Below the pieces are notes generated by a model. That model had not been told where the DNA came from. It searched no databases and was given only the letters and a program-made list of their open reading frames with translations. Of a stretch of DNA of 64,000 bases, positions 37,301 to 45,215 are shown in pieces. Position numbers and translations under genes: made by a program. The first letter of the stretch is position 1. Every line of letters starts with the position of its first letter. The DNA is from a virus. The stretch is taken from IMG/VR virus record IMGVR_UViG_3300023313_000003, positions 1 to 64,000 of that record, one strand, 5' to 3'.

Positions 37301-39203
37301 TTAAGTGTAGTCCATAAACGGCTAATCCTGAGCTATTTCCATTAACAGCATTTATTAATGCTGTTAGAGTATTTATAGCTGGCTTATGCGCTCTCTCAGA
37401 TAAATCAATAGATCTACTTATAAGCGTTTCCATTTCTTTTTGGTTCAATCCAAAAGCATGAGTCGCACCAACTGTCTCTGCAACTAATTTCCTAAGAGAA
37501 GCTGTTGTTTGCCCTGTTGATGAATTGGTCTTTTTAATAAATCCATTCCAAGTTTCTGTTGCTTTGGAGGCCTCTTCTGCTGAATGAGAATACCCTCTTA
37601 ATGTTTGAAGAAAGGCAAAGGTAGATTGCTCTGCTTTGGCAAAATATTCTATTTGTTTAGTAGAGGCTTTAGTAAAAGAATTACCCATTTTAGTAATGAA
37701 ACCACCTAATGCAACAGCAGCTTGCTGAACTATATAAGCAAACCCACCAAATGCAGCTCCTAAAGCTATAAGAGTAACCCCTGTAAGTCTCTTCATTAAG
37801 GTGTCAGCTTGCAATAGAGAGTACCCCATTATACCAAAAGCAGAACCAACAGCTCCAGCTCTAGCAACAGTTCCTAAGAGTCCTTTATGAAAAAATTCAG
37901 TGTGCTTACCTATTGTTAGCATTGTTTTACCAAAATTTAGTCCAACAGATCCAGCTTGTGCTGTTGATTTTGCAAATCTTACTAAAGAAGATCCTGAACT
38001 TACTATGATTTTACCAAATGATTTAACTCCTAATGATAAATTTTTAAATCCACTTTTAGATAATAATTTTATATTTGTTAATGTTGACTGAGATGACTTT
38101 GATATAATTTTAAATGCATTAGCCATCTTAGAACCTAAAGCTTTAGATAAAAGAATAACTTGTTTTTTAGTTTGAGAAACTTTTAATTTGAATAAATTTA
38201 ATTTAGAAGTTTTCATAGCTCCAACACTATCCCCAGCACTGTTAAAAGCTTTCTCCATACTTTTTGCATTATCAATTATTGCATTAGAAACTTTTAAACT
38301 AGCATTGGTCGCAGTTTCAGTAAAATTTGATAAGGTGTGATAGGTAGTCATAAGAGAAGACTGAAGTATAGTTAAACTAGTATGAACTCCTTTAAGTCCT
38401 CCTGCTGCTAATTGTAACATTGCCTTATTTAGCTTTAAGGCCACTGTATCAAAAACAGTTACTACTGCTTTATTAAGTCCTCCAAAATCACCTGACATTT
38501 TTAGAATACTAGGTGATACACTAGAAGACATGGCTTTAATCGTTTGAGTTGTCGATTGTATTCCTGCTTTTAATGTAGTTAACCCTTTCTTAGATATATT
38601 TTTAAACCCTTCTTTAACTTCAGATAACTTTAAATTACTCATTGAAGTTTTTAATGTTCTAAAAGATTGACTTATTTTATTACTAGCAGGGCCAAAGGCA
38701 GCCATATTTGAAACAAGCTCATCAGCACGAAAACTAACTTTAAGCATATATTCTTCAAGGGATATAAGACCTAATTTAATAGGCACAAATGTCTGCTTTA
38801 TAACCGCTAGTCCAATAAAAGCACCACCAACGGCTAAGGTGGTATCTGCGATTCTTTGCAGTCCATTGGAGATTGAAGAAAAGGCTGAAGGATCATTCAG
38901 CATATCTAATGTCGTCACTAATTGTTCATTTTGATCTTTTAATGCTTCAGTTAAACTATTAGTTTTCTCCATATCTTTGCTAAGAACTTTTAAAGTTTTC
39001 GCTTTAGCTCTCATAGATAGATTTGAGGAAAGTATGCTTTTGACTAAGTATTCCTGACTGACAGTATTTTCTTGAGCTGATTGATTCGCAGTTTGAAGTG
39101 ACTTGGTATACTCTGAATTAATTATCTTTGCAGCCCTTCTAATAATTGGGGATAAATTATCAACTGCTGTTAAATTTACTTTTAAGTTTTTTTCTATTGC
39201 CAT
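34353..39203 (-). CDS. Tail tape measure protein
   Basis: 1616 aa, mostly helical. It has several hydrophobic segments (for example about residues 450-510 and 880-1010) and long Gln/Glu/Lys coiled-coil stretches between about 1130 and 1490. The C-terminus has the ending typical of tape measures: GGGQAHGGMDSIPQSM, SFLLKGGERVLQPEANK. It sets tail length and is expelled on infection. At the usual ~1.5 angstrom per residue it predicts a tail of roughly 240 nm. It lies directly downstream of the two tail assembly chaperone frames, the conserved order in siphophages. Confidence 0.9.
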   Translation of the reverse strand: MAIEKNLKVNLTAVDNLSPIIRRAAKIINSEYTKSLQTANQSAQENTVSQEYLVKSILSSNLSMRAKAKTLKVLSKDMEKTNSLTEALKDQNEQLVTTLDMLNDPSAFSSISNGLQRIADTTLAVGGAFIGLAVIKQTFVPIKLGLISLEEYMLKVSFRADELVSNMAAFGPASNKISQSFRTLKTSMSNLKLSEVKEGFKNISKKGLTTLKAGIQSTTQTIKAMSSSVSPSILKMSGDFGGLNKAVVTVFDTVALKLNKAMLQLAAGGLKGVHTSLTILQSSLMTTYHTLSNFTETATNASLKVSNAIIDNAKSMEKAFNSAGDSVGAMKTSKLNLFKLKVSQTKKQVILLSKALGSKMANAFKIISKSSQSTLTNIKLLSKSGFKNLSLGVKSFGKIIVSSGSSLVRFAKSTAQAGSVGLNFGKTMLTIGKHTEFFHKGLLGTVARAGAVGSAFGIMGYSLLQADTLMKRLTGVTLIALGAAFGGFAYIVQQAAVALGGFITKMGNSFTKASTKQIEYFAKAEQSTFAFLQTLRGYSHSAEEASKATETWNGFIKKTNSSTGQTTASLRKLVAETVGATHAFGLNQKEMETLISRSIDLSERAHKPAINTLTALINAVNGNSSGLAVYGLHLNSTAIKQSNLNQELKDNFNKLGDVEKGQARYNVLMEQAGLAAGFASSNADTYSKALKLQKNATKELMQELGKGGQIINGQVVMGLAKLTSGFTNLVKPILPAIGFIQALSGRLMQVGGVLLQNSLLIGLVTSSLGALNAGLASSAGMKVFSSQLPFINKSLSEMAMGVTGVAGKFGSLKEVAGTGLSVLKVKVAGAIKSILGMEAASKLTARSIAVSLISSIKAATIATWKWVVANKVLLIKITIIIAIAAALYKAVTMLEERFKIFSKVVDTLSKAFASVADSAEKANKSSTSLAEILSGMLGTAIKVVAVGILALVNGIMTLTLAVGGLSQIFNYLGLSSLAMSDKKMQGLTSSIMQLSETMGTLSGEVAGDVVNGFISTAGASDKVGHSVKNLKQNLEKLSSSFNKIVKEGEAAFEFVSDLTPSLNLQKIKADSAKFSAQLQKIITKGQELNQALIKSGSDWGAVDKNSEKILAAMEALEANKIKIQQETRNSQIAQVQIGLDQEMSKVFTTEMEIAQMKRDQAVNIKDMKIELLTQELITKRKLEAKYGLSNNESALLAANETELQMFEQNLQAKMALSISSEQQKQAALANIKAGLLGGTSAGAGAEDQAEIINTEIRMNKIKALKMQGKISEIEMQKSFNEISDQLELELSTRRQARANAEIEMQKKMHDTKLAAIQEKTMKELELQTQRAELLGLTDDGLAAQMAKQEEQHQLELERLQFEQENKVITEDQFRLAREQREIQHKNKLKEIELRFYQDKAKIAQDAGNRAEQFRARMRASQIKNGQALGAIMAVQQTSEYKNTGKILDMTSKLRGSKDKDMFEVGKAAAITSSIMNTFAGATAALAPPPVGAGPLLGPLLAGVTVAAGIANVAQIKAQKFGGGQAHGGMDSIPQSMSDKSFLLKGGERVLQPEANKDLTGYLKDRKEGSGGNTYNFTINADRDSNIEGIKQAVIEGIREASERGEPIISDKGVIAS

Positions 39204-39212
39204 ACATTACTC

Positions 39213-39575
39213 TTAACTTTTGCTATTTGTTTTAGATTCTTTCATTTGTTTTTTATGTTCTCGCTCTCTATACACGTTAACAATACTATCTAAAAAATTA
39301 AAAAGTTCTACGCAATATGATGTTTGGTCATTCATGCTACCTCCATGAGGCCACACTCTATTTTCCTTACAATCAAAATATAATGAAACAATAAATTCTT
39401 CACTATAAGAATTAAAAGCTAAAGATCTAGGACATTCTCTATAAATCGTACCATTAACATCAATTAATGATTTTTTCTTATATATACCTCCGCAATTACG
39501 CAGAGATTGAAGTCCTTTGTCACAATTAGAACAATTAAAAGCCTTAGACTTATTATAGTCTAAGGCTAAGTCCAT
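39213..39575 (-). CDS. Tail assembly chaperone C-terminal frame (gpT-like)
   Basis: 120-codon frame between the G-like gene and the tape measure, the position of lambda T. It is in the -1 frame relative to the G-like gene. Slippage at AAAAAAG (39590-39596) would extend the first 144 G residues with AFRVI and then this frame, giving a protein of about 269 aa. It also has its own ATG in a UAAUG overlap, so separate translation is possible. It contains clustered Cys (CSNC, later NCGG, ECP, DC) that may bind zinc, and a charged C-terminus. In lambda the G-T fusion recruits tube subunits to the tape measure. Confidence 0.7.
   Translation of the reverse strand: MDLALDYNKSKAFNCSNCDKGLQSLRNCGGIYKKKSLIDVNGTIYRECPRSLAFNSYSEEFIVSLYFDCKENRVWPHGGSMNDQTSYCVELFNFLDSIVNVYREREHKKQMKESKTNSKS
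39540..39567. other. Perfect 11-bp hairpin downstream of slippery site
   Basis: Stem AGCCTTAGACT/AGTCTAAGGCT with a 6-nt loop, inside the start of the gpT-like frame. It begins 22 nt after the slippery heptamer on the mRNA. That is further than the 5-9 nt usual for frameshift stimulators, so its role in frameshifting is uncertain; a perfect 11-bp stem in coding sequence is still unusual. Confidence 0.6.
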
Positions 39576-40021
39576 TATGACTCTAAAAGCTTTTTTTCAT
39601 CATCACCAATCGCAGTTCTTAGCATTATAAAACCACCGATTTCTTGAATGATTGAAAAAGGAAACAAATCAATATCACACTTTTCAATTTTCCCTTCTTC
39701 TTGGTAAGAAGAGCAACCATGTTTAAAATATTTAACAAGCATTTCTGTTTGTTTTAATTGTTTAATTGTTGGTTTTCCTTCTTTATCTGAAGGATCAGGC
39801 ATTTCAACTTGAAAATGGTCTTCTTGGATAGTAGCTTGAGCTGAAGTATTCACATTTTTAATTAAAAAATAAGTTGGAAAGATTCCTTCTTTAAATTTAA
39901 GATAATCAACATTATATGTTTTTTCATACTTATCCATGTCACTTTTTTCTTTGTCTATTGCTCCATCTTGAGTTGAAACAATTTTTCTTACTTTTTTTGG
40001 GTCGATTTTTTCAATGGCCAC
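39575..40021 (-). CDS. Tail assembly chaperone (gpG-like)
   Basis: 148-aa acidic protein immediately before the frameshift site, two frames upstream of the tape measure, and downstream of the tail tube gene: the conserved place of lambda G. No strong sequence motif is visible, which is normal for this fast-evolving family. It has its own promoter-like element (40079-40089) and a terminator just upstream, so expression is separated from that of the abundant tube protein. It is expected to coat the tape measure before tube polymerisation. Confidence 0.7.
   Translation of the reverse strand: MAIEKIDPKKVRKIVSTQDGAIDKEKSDMDKYEKTYNVDYLKFKEGIFPTYFLIKNVNTSAQATIQEDHFQVEMPDPSDKEGKPTIKQLKQTEMLVKYFKHGCSSYQEEGKIEKCDIDLFPFSIIQEIGGFIMLRTAIGDDEKKLLES
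39590..39596 (-). promoter_or_regulatory. Candidate -1 ribosomal frameshift site A AAA AAG
   Basis: On the mRNA the G-like gene reads GAA AAA AAG CTT TTA GAG TCA TAA. The in-frame heptamer A AAA AAG is the strong slippery sequence of E. coli dnaX. A -1 shift here continues as GCT TTT AGA GTC ATA and enters the downstream frame without a stop. The site is five codons before the zero-frame stop, as in many tail assembly chaperone pairs. Confidence 0.7.
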
Positions 40022-40078
40022 TTGAATCTCCTAGTTAAAATTAATAAAAATACGACAAAGCCGTACAATTCCTACATT

Positions 40079-40089
40079 ATATATACAAT
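40079..40089 (-). promoter_or_regulatory. Putative late promoter element ATTGTATATAT
   Basis: Minus-strand ATTGTATATAT lies 58 nt before the gpG-like start and just downstream of the tube-gene terminator. It matches the shared element RTTGTAWATAW. Confidence 0.5.
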
Positions 40090-40105
40090 TTATCTATTAA
40101 AAAGG

Positions 40106-40138
40106 TAAAAAAAAAGCCCCACTAATTAAAGTGAGGCT
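40106..40138 (-). terminator. Intrinsic terminator after the tail tube gene
   Basis: On the minus strand the stem AGCCTCAC/GTGGGGCT (8 pairs including one G-T) with an 8-nt loop is followed by nine T residues. It lies 26 nt after the stop of the tube gene. It should separate high-level tube transcription from the chaperones and tape measure. Confidence 0.85.
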
Positions 40139-40163
40139 TCCTTGGGAGATTAAGCATGACCAA

Positions 40164-41735
40164 TTACTTAATCGTTAACGTCATTTCATCATCTAAACTA
40201 TCAGTTGAAGTAGCTAGGCCGACTCCTTCAAGTGACAATGTAACATAACCATCAGCAGGGTTTTCAATAGGTGGTATGCTAAATTCTACTTTTGGCAATC
40301 TAAACTCAAAAGTTCTACCAGCAGAAGAACTAAAACTTGGAGCAGGAATATCATTAGGTTCTAATGTTATTGTAATATCTTCTGCAACAAATTTCTTATT
40401 TCTCATATAAAATGAGAAGTTATCTTTATTTAAAAGAACATCTAATTTGCAAGTAACTGAACGTCTTTTGTCAGGAATATATCCACAAATTTTGTTAGTT
40501 CCATAAAGAAAGTCTTTTTTAGTATAGTTATTAGCCAAAGCAATTTCAGCACTAATTAATTCACACTCTCCAATGTTAAATCCAGCAACAGTAAAAGTTC
40601 CTTTAAGTCCTAAAAGCGCACTTTCTGATGTTATTGGAGCATAAACTTCAGGAGCATGCCCCATTAAGTAAGAACCAACACTTGAAGCAGCCAAAGCAGC
40701 TCCACCAAGAGTAACTATATCTTCATTAACACCTTCATACACAGCAGAAATAGATCTAGCTGCTTCTATAATAGTGTTGCCATCAATATCAATAATATCA
40801 ACTAAAGAATTAACTTCGTATCGATTACCTTCTTTAAGGCCTAATTTTATATCGTTAGTTCCAAGACCACCTACTAAGAAAGAAGGGTTAGCCATTAAAA
40901 GTTGAGTATTTGCTCCAACACCTGAAACTGTAGCAGTAGCTATTGCAGTAAAAGCAGCAGATCCAGCTAATGCAGCTTGAATTTGAGTTGCACTTGAAAC
41001 TCCAGAATCCATTGAAACTTCAACATTATTACCTACAACAGTAACAACTTCTGCTCCAGCAACTCCACCAGTTACATATTTAACATTAATTAAATTTCCA
41101 TTTATTCCAGAACCAATTAAAGCATCAAAAGTAATATCTTGCTCTACAAGAGCAGCAAGTTGTTCAACACCAGTAATTGCTTGAGAAAGATTTCCTTCAC
41201 CAGCTACTAAAGAATCTTGAGCAAAACCATCTGCTTTAAATGTTGCCTTACCATCGCCAGGCAAAGAAAAAGTTACTGTATCGATAACACAACCAGTAGT
41301 TAATCTTGCATAGTGAGTTGCTTCTTCTATAATTCTAAAAGAATTAGAATTTAATCGTGAAAGAACATATTTAATCTCAGCAGGATTAGTTACATCAAAG
41401 TCTCCAAAAGCTGACACTAAGAAAGCATGAACTGGAGGTAATGTAGGATTTCCTAAACTATCAGGAGTGCCAGGTACAATATATGATTCAAAAGAAAATT
41501 CAACATTAATTTTACCACTTAATCTAGTAACTAAAGATCGTCCAGAACGTGCGCCTGAATCTTCTCTAGGAATATCAAATTTAATATCAGCAGCGATATG
41601 TTCAATAGCTCCTGAAGATTGTGGAATTAATCCACCTGTAGCTGTATCTCCATATCCACCTGTTTCTTGATCGATCCATATCTTCTGATCGACTCCTAAA
41701 ACTTCGTATGATCTTGATTTTAAGTCTCTACTCAT
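40164..41735 (-). CDS. Major tail tube protein with inserted module
   Basis: 523 aa. It sits between the connector genes and the chaperones, followed by a terminator, as expected for an abundant tube subunit. The N-terminal 190 residues and the C-terminal 200 (including NKDNFSFYMRNKKFVAEDITITLE and the ending VTLSLEGVGLATS) are consistent with a tube beta-sandwich. Residues about 198-290 are a module (NLINVKYVTGG, VVTVVGNNVEV, SGVSSATQIQ) also found in two other tail proteins. It is longer than typical tube proteins because of this insert. AGAGAGGAAA lies before the ATG. Confidence 0.75.
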   Translation of the reverse strand: MSRDLKSRSYEVLGVDQKIWIDQETGGYGDTATGGLIPQSSGAIEHIAADIKFDIPREDSGARSGRSLVTRLSGKINVEFSFESYIVPGTPDSLGNPTLPPVHAFLVSAFGDFDVTNPAEIKYVLSRLNSNSFRIIEEATHYARLTTGCVIDTVTFSLPGDGKATFKADGFAQDSLVAGEGNLSQAITGVEQLAALVEQDITFDALIGSGINGNLINVKYVTGGVAGAEVVTVVGNNVEVSMDSGVSSATQIQAALAGSAAFTAIATATVSGVGANTQLLMANPSFLVGGLGTNDIKLGLKEGNRYEVNSLVDIIDIDGNTIIEAARSISAVYEGVNEDIVTLGGAALAASSVGSYLMGHAPEVYAPITSESALLGLKGTFTVAGFNIGECELISAEIALANNYTKKDFLYGTNKICGYIPDKRRSVTCKLDVLLNKDNFSFYMRNKKFVAEDITITLEPNDIPAPSFSSSAGRTFEFRLPKVEFSIPPIENPADGYVTLSLEGVGLATSTDSLDDEMTLTIK

Positions 41736-41753
41736 AATTTCCTCTCTTTTAAA

Positions 41754-42077
41754 TTATTTTTTAATCTTTACAGATTTAATTTCTTTTTTTTCTTCTTTTT
41801 TAGGTGAAGTTTTTACCTGTTTTTTTTGTTCTTTTAATCCTTCTACAATGAAAAGCCATTTTCTTACTCGTAGTCTCCTCATTTTACTAATATCAGATAT
41901 ACAAATAATATATTTTTTACTTCTATAAGAAAATTTAATCACCTCTTCATCAAAAGAAATATCAGACATTTGGACACCATCATACCGAACACCGCTAATT
42001 TGAAAATTTAATGAATTTCTTTTACTTAAATGTAGCCTTTTGATTTTGGCTAAGACTTGTCTTTTTCTATCGTTCAT
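41754..42077 (-). CDS. Hypothetical basic 107-aa protein
   Basis: Lysine/arginine-rich protein with a very basic C-terminal tail (KKQVKTSPKKEEKKEIKSVKIKK). GGGAAGGAA lies before the ATG, and a promoter-like element is 36 nt upstream. It lies between a connector gene and the tail tube gene. No family recognised; a DNA- or RNA-binding function is suggested only by charge. Confidence 0.55.
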   Translation of the reverse strand: MNDRKRQVLAKIKRLHLSKRNSLNFQISGVRYDGVQMSDISFDEEVIKFSYRSKKYIICISDISKMRRLRVRKWLFIVEGLKEQKKQVKTSPKKEEKKEIKSVKIKK

Positions 42078-42113
42078 AATTGTTCCTTCCCTGTTTATGT
42101 GGGTTTACCTTAT

Positions 42114-42124
42114 TTATATACAAC
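42114..42124 (-). promoter_or_regulatory. Putative late promoter element GTTGTATATAA
   Basis: Minus-strand GTTGTATATAA lies in the gap between two connector-region genes, 36 nt before the 107-aa gene. It is one of the eight copies of RTTGTAWATAW. Confidence 0.5.
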
Positions 42125-42131
42125 ATTATTG

Positions 42132-42632
42132 TTATCGTGAGCTTCTTGCTTTTCTAGTGTACTCAGCAGATACAATCATCTCAAATAGATGTGTTTGATT
42201 TTGAACTGAAAATAATTGATTATCTGTAGTTATTTGAGTTACTTCGCACTTATTAACTTCAGAAGCTAATGTATTATTATCATAAACACATTGCTCTACA
42301 TCGGAAATAAATTCTTCTAATTTTAGAATATCACCTTGTCTATAGACTCCGTATATTCTTATTTGCCAGACATATTCTCTCACGCATCCAGCATGTCGAG
42401 TAATAGTTGTCGCATCATCTATTATATAAAGAACAGGAGTTTGGTCTTCAGATTTATCTTTCCAACCTTTTACCTCATAAGTTACTTCACATACATTTTC
42501 AGTATACCCATTTACAGTAGTAATAGTTTCTAAAATAAGCCTAAGTCCTTCCATAATCCTAGCTCTTTTAGATTGTATATTTTTTATCTTGTCATGAATT
42601 GCAATTATTTGTGCTTGATTTAATGTAGCCAT
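42132..42632 (-). CDS. Tail terminator/completion-type protein
   Basis: 166 aa. It follows the HK97 gp10-like gene and precedes the tail tube gene, the usual position of the tail terminator (lambda U) or completion protein. The sequence has an alternating beta pattern (VCEVTYEVKGW, VLYIID, YVWQIRIYGVY) with helices at both ends, consistent with that fold. GGGGAA precedes the ATG. Identification is mainly by position and size. Confidence 0.6.
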   Translation of the reverse strand: MATLNQAQIIAIHDKIKNIQSKRARIMEGLRLILETITTVNGYTENVCEVTYEVKGWKDKSEDQTPVLYIIDDATTITRHAGCVREYVWQIRIYGVYRQGDILKLEEFISDVEQCVYDNNTLASEVNKCEVTQITTDNQLFSVQNQTHLFEMIVSAEYTRKARSSR

Positions 42633-42634
42633 TA

Positions 42635-43111
42635 TTATTCCCCCAATATTCCTTCAACGAATATTCCAAATTTTTCAATTATATAATCAGAGTGCAAATC
42701 AATTGCATCTCTAAGATAATATTTTGGTCTTATTGTTGATTTACCTACCATGTGTCCTTTTGAAAAACCTATCCCATTTTTACCATTAAATTTTAAGGCA
42801 CTTTTTATCCTAGGTTTAATGAATCTAGCTGGGATTTCCCCACCTTCTTCTTGTATTTGAGCATAAGGAACATTTTCTGGCCCAACTTCTCCTATAATCT
42901 CATTCCCACTTTCTTTTACTGAAAATTGAACTGAGTTTAATAAATTACCTGTTTTAACATTCATATAAGATCTAATATTATCTTGTATCTGAGACTTAAG
43001 TATAGACATTGCTCTAAACATTTCTAATCTCATTCCATCTTTAACTGAAGAAGAGGAGTTTTCAAACTCCTCTATTATATCTAATGCATTACTTGTTAGT
43101 AATATTTTCAT
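42635..43111 (-). CDS. HK97 gp10-like head-tail joining protein
   Basis: 158 aa. It has the pattern of the HK97 gp10 family: an N-terminal helix, a conserved NVKTGNLLNSV motif (TGxLxxS), IGEVGPENVPYAQIQEEGG (GxxYxxxxExG) and a C-terminal region about aromatic residues and basic side chains (KYYLRDAI). The family acts at the head-tail interface. It lies 2 nt from the tail terminator candidate. Confidence 0.75.
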   Translation of the reverse strand: MKILLTSNALDIIEEFENSSSSVKDGMRLEMFRAMSILKSQIQDNIRSYMNVKTGNLLNSVQFSVKESGNEIIGEVGPENVPYAQIQEEGGEIPARFIKPRIKSALKFNGKNGIGFSKGHMVGKSTIRPKYYLRDAIDLHSDYIIEKFGIFVEGILGE

Positions 43112-43906
43112 TTATAAGTCCCAAGTATTTCTTTGCATTTGATTAGCACTACCGAATGAATAGTTAATATATTGATCGAGCTTTTCGATAATATCTTTAG
43201 GTATTCCATCACTTAATTTAGAATAACTTTCACCCATTACACCCTTTGCTGTTACTCCAATATCTTTATTTTCTCTTTGGTAATACCAATACTCAACTAA
43301 TTGTAAGGCCGCGAGTATGAGGTCATAAGGAATATCAGTGCATGCAATAGTTTTAAGTTCTAAATCTGCATCAACACCAATAGTGAAATCTTTACACCAA
43401 CCAGCAAGATACTTCATACGAATAGCACCAAGAACAGAACCAGAAAAGATCTGGCCGACTATATGTTTTTCATTATCATCTCTTAAGACTACATCATTTC
43501 CTATAATTCTTAATTGAGTATCTGTTATTTTTTGCCTTTTATCCGCAGAACCACGACTAAAATAAACTGAATCAGTCAGAATAGTCGGATCTGAGAATCC
43601 TCTATTATAATCAATTCTGATTTCACTAACCTCAAGAACAGGCCACATTTGAGGAAGAATTATATTTGATGAATTACCATCGCTAACTTCTGTAAATTCA
43701 GTAGCTAAAACTCTTGTGTCAATTATTGATTCTATTTTATCACATGCTGCATTTATAAACATTTCTAAGCGTCTAACTCTTTTAATATTATCAGGAGAAG
43801 GAGTCACACCAGCGACACTAACTTTAATATCTTTTATGTTAATCCAATCAGCAGCTTGGACAACATCTATCCAACAACTATCTTTTAAAATACTAGTATA
43901 TGCCAT
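43112..43906 (-). CDS. Head-tail connector (gp6/adaptor-like)
   Basis: 264 aa. Helix-rich ends (INAACDKIESIIDTRVLA; LILAALQLVEYWYYQ) flank a beta-rich middle. The segment DIPYDLILAALQLVEYWYYQRE and the late YSKLSDGIPKDIIEKLDQY match the pattern of phage adaptor proteins that bind below the portal (HK97 gp6/SPP1 gp15 type). Its place next to the gp10-like gene supports this. AGGAGA precedes the ATG. It is longer than most gp6 proteins. Confidence 0.65.
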   Translation of the reverse strand: MAYTSILKDSCWIDVVQAADWINIKDIKVSVAGVTPSPDNIKRVRRLEMFINAACDKIESIIDTRVLATEFTEVSDGNSSNIILPQMWPVLEVSEIRIDYNRGFSDPTILTDSVYFSRGSADKRQKITDTQLRIIGNDVVLRDDNEKHIVGQIFSGSVLGAIRMKYLAGWCKDFTIGVDADLELKTIACTDIPYDLILAALQLVEYWYYQRENKDIGVTAKGVMGESYSKLSDGIPKDIIEKLDQYINYSFGSANQMQRNTWDL

Positions 43907-43915
43907 AACAATCTC

Positions 43916-44434
43916 CTAAGTTATCTTTACTATGTAAGCTTCGTTAGAAGCAATTAGTGATTCCATTTTAGATTCAATATCTTTAGGTGTCACTAGGTCA
44001 TAATCTTTGTTAAAATTTATTCCTCTATACTTAAGTAATAAGCCTACTGCCTCTGAACAAATTAATCCTTTCTTGCCATCTTTAAAAAATCCTAAAGACC
44101 AACCAAAAGCTATATTAGTTAAGTTTAGTATTATATTCATAACACTATACTTAGTTTGGAGAGTCTTATTAGCTTCACGCAGAATAGTAAACTTAGTCTC
44201 TTTAGGTATCTCTATAGAATAAATACGAATAGGAATATTCGTCTTTAACCAGTTCTCTAACTCTATATAATGAGCTTCACCATTAGAAGCCTCATAGATC
44301 ATATATTGATTAGTGCATGAATCATAAAATTCTAATGCAGTATGAGAGTATTTAGTTTTTAATACTAACTTAATAAAGAAACTAACAAAGTTCCATTTTT
44401 TAGTTGTTGATAGTATTACTCTTACTTTTGACAT
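43916..44434 (-). CDS. Permuted papain-fold (YiiX/NlpC-P60-like) peptidase
   Basis: 172 aa. The catalytic order is His first (KYSHTALEF, about residue 31), then Cys late (GLICSEAVGLLL, about residue 128). This is the circularly permuted NlpC/P60 arrangement seen in YiiX/YaeF-like proteins. Family members cut peptides or act on lipids and amides. In a phage it could cut peptidoglycan during entry or release, or mature a structural protein. It lies between connector and decoration-type genes rather than beside the holin. Fold assignment is moderate; function is inferred. Confidence 0.55.
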   Translation of the reverse strand: MSKVRVILSTTKKWNFVSFFIKLVLKTKYSHTALEFYDSCTNQYMIYEASNGEAHYIELENWLKTNIPIRIYSIEIPKETKFTILREANKTLQTKYSVMNIILNLTNIAFGWSLGFFKDGKKGLICSEAVGLLLKYRGINFNKDYDLVTPKDIESKMESLIASNEAYIVKIT

Positions 44435-44443
44435 AATATTTCC

Positions 44444-45214
44444 TTACTGTTTATAGATAAAAATCTGTAGCTCAAAGCTAACCTTTTCACCTGGCAAGTG
44501 TTTAAATATGTAGTCGAAACAATTTTCTCCAGAACCATTATGATAAGGAAAGACTTTAGATGTTTTTGAATCTACTACAAAATCTTCTTTAGCTTTTAAA
44601 AACTTTAAATTTGTCCCACATATAAAATCAACATCTCCACCATAAATCTTAGGGATCAAAGGAGCTGCTACTATCCATAATCTACAATTATTTAATATTT
44701 CAATGTTAGCTCTTAACTTACCTCCAACTAAAGCATAATCATTAGTTGGCCACCATCTTAATATAGTCTTACTACAATTGGCATCAGCATCGGCTTGATC
44801 TATACACAATGTATATCCATTAATATCGTCACCTTTATATAAAAATAAAGTAGAATGATTATAATCAGAACCATCAGGTTCTTTTTCATAGATAGAATTA
44901 AATGTTGATAGAGAAAACTCTAAACTTTGATTAAAAAAATGCCAACCTTCAGGGGCCATCTTAGCCATCGTATAAACTGCACCATCTTGATCTGTAGATT
45001 GAATCTTTTTATTTGAATTAAGTTTATAATTGGTATTGAAATCAATAATATCAGCAGCATTTTTAGAATCATTCTTATCAAGTTCAACATGAAAAGTAAG
45101 ACCTCCATCAATAAGGTAAATGAAGATGCTATCTATATCTTCATAAAATTGAATAGAGATCCCTTTAGATAAAGAAAGATCTCTTAAGAACACCCATGAT
45201 ACCATTTTATTCAT
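44444..45214 (-). CDS. Virion structural/decoration protein A (256 aa)
   Basis: Its N-terminal region (about residues 1-75: WVFLRDLSLSKGISIQFYE, IYLIDGGLTFHVEL, AADIIDFNTNYKL) matches the N-terminus of the next gene (WLQLKTVANTKPNLSIQVYD, FVVDGSFTLSHTL, ADVLDLETNYIA). The remainder is beta-rich and unassigned. With the two upstream genes it forms a mosaic family located downstream of the capsid gene, so a head decoration or head fibre is the best guess. Confidence 0.55.
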   Translation of the reverse strand: MNKMVSWVFLRDLSLSKGISIQFYEDIDSIFIYLIDGGLTFHVELDKNDSKNAADIIDFNTNYKLNSNKKIQSTDQDGAVYTMAKMAPEGWHFFNQSLEFSLSTFNSIYEKEPDGSDYNHSTLFLYKGDDINGYTLCIDQADADANCSKTILRWWPTNDYALVGGKLRANIEILNNCRLWIVAAPLIPKIYGGDVDFICGTNLKFLKAKEDFVVDSKTSKVFPYHNGSGENCFDYIFKHLPGEKVSFELQIFIYKQ

Positions 45215-45215
45215 A

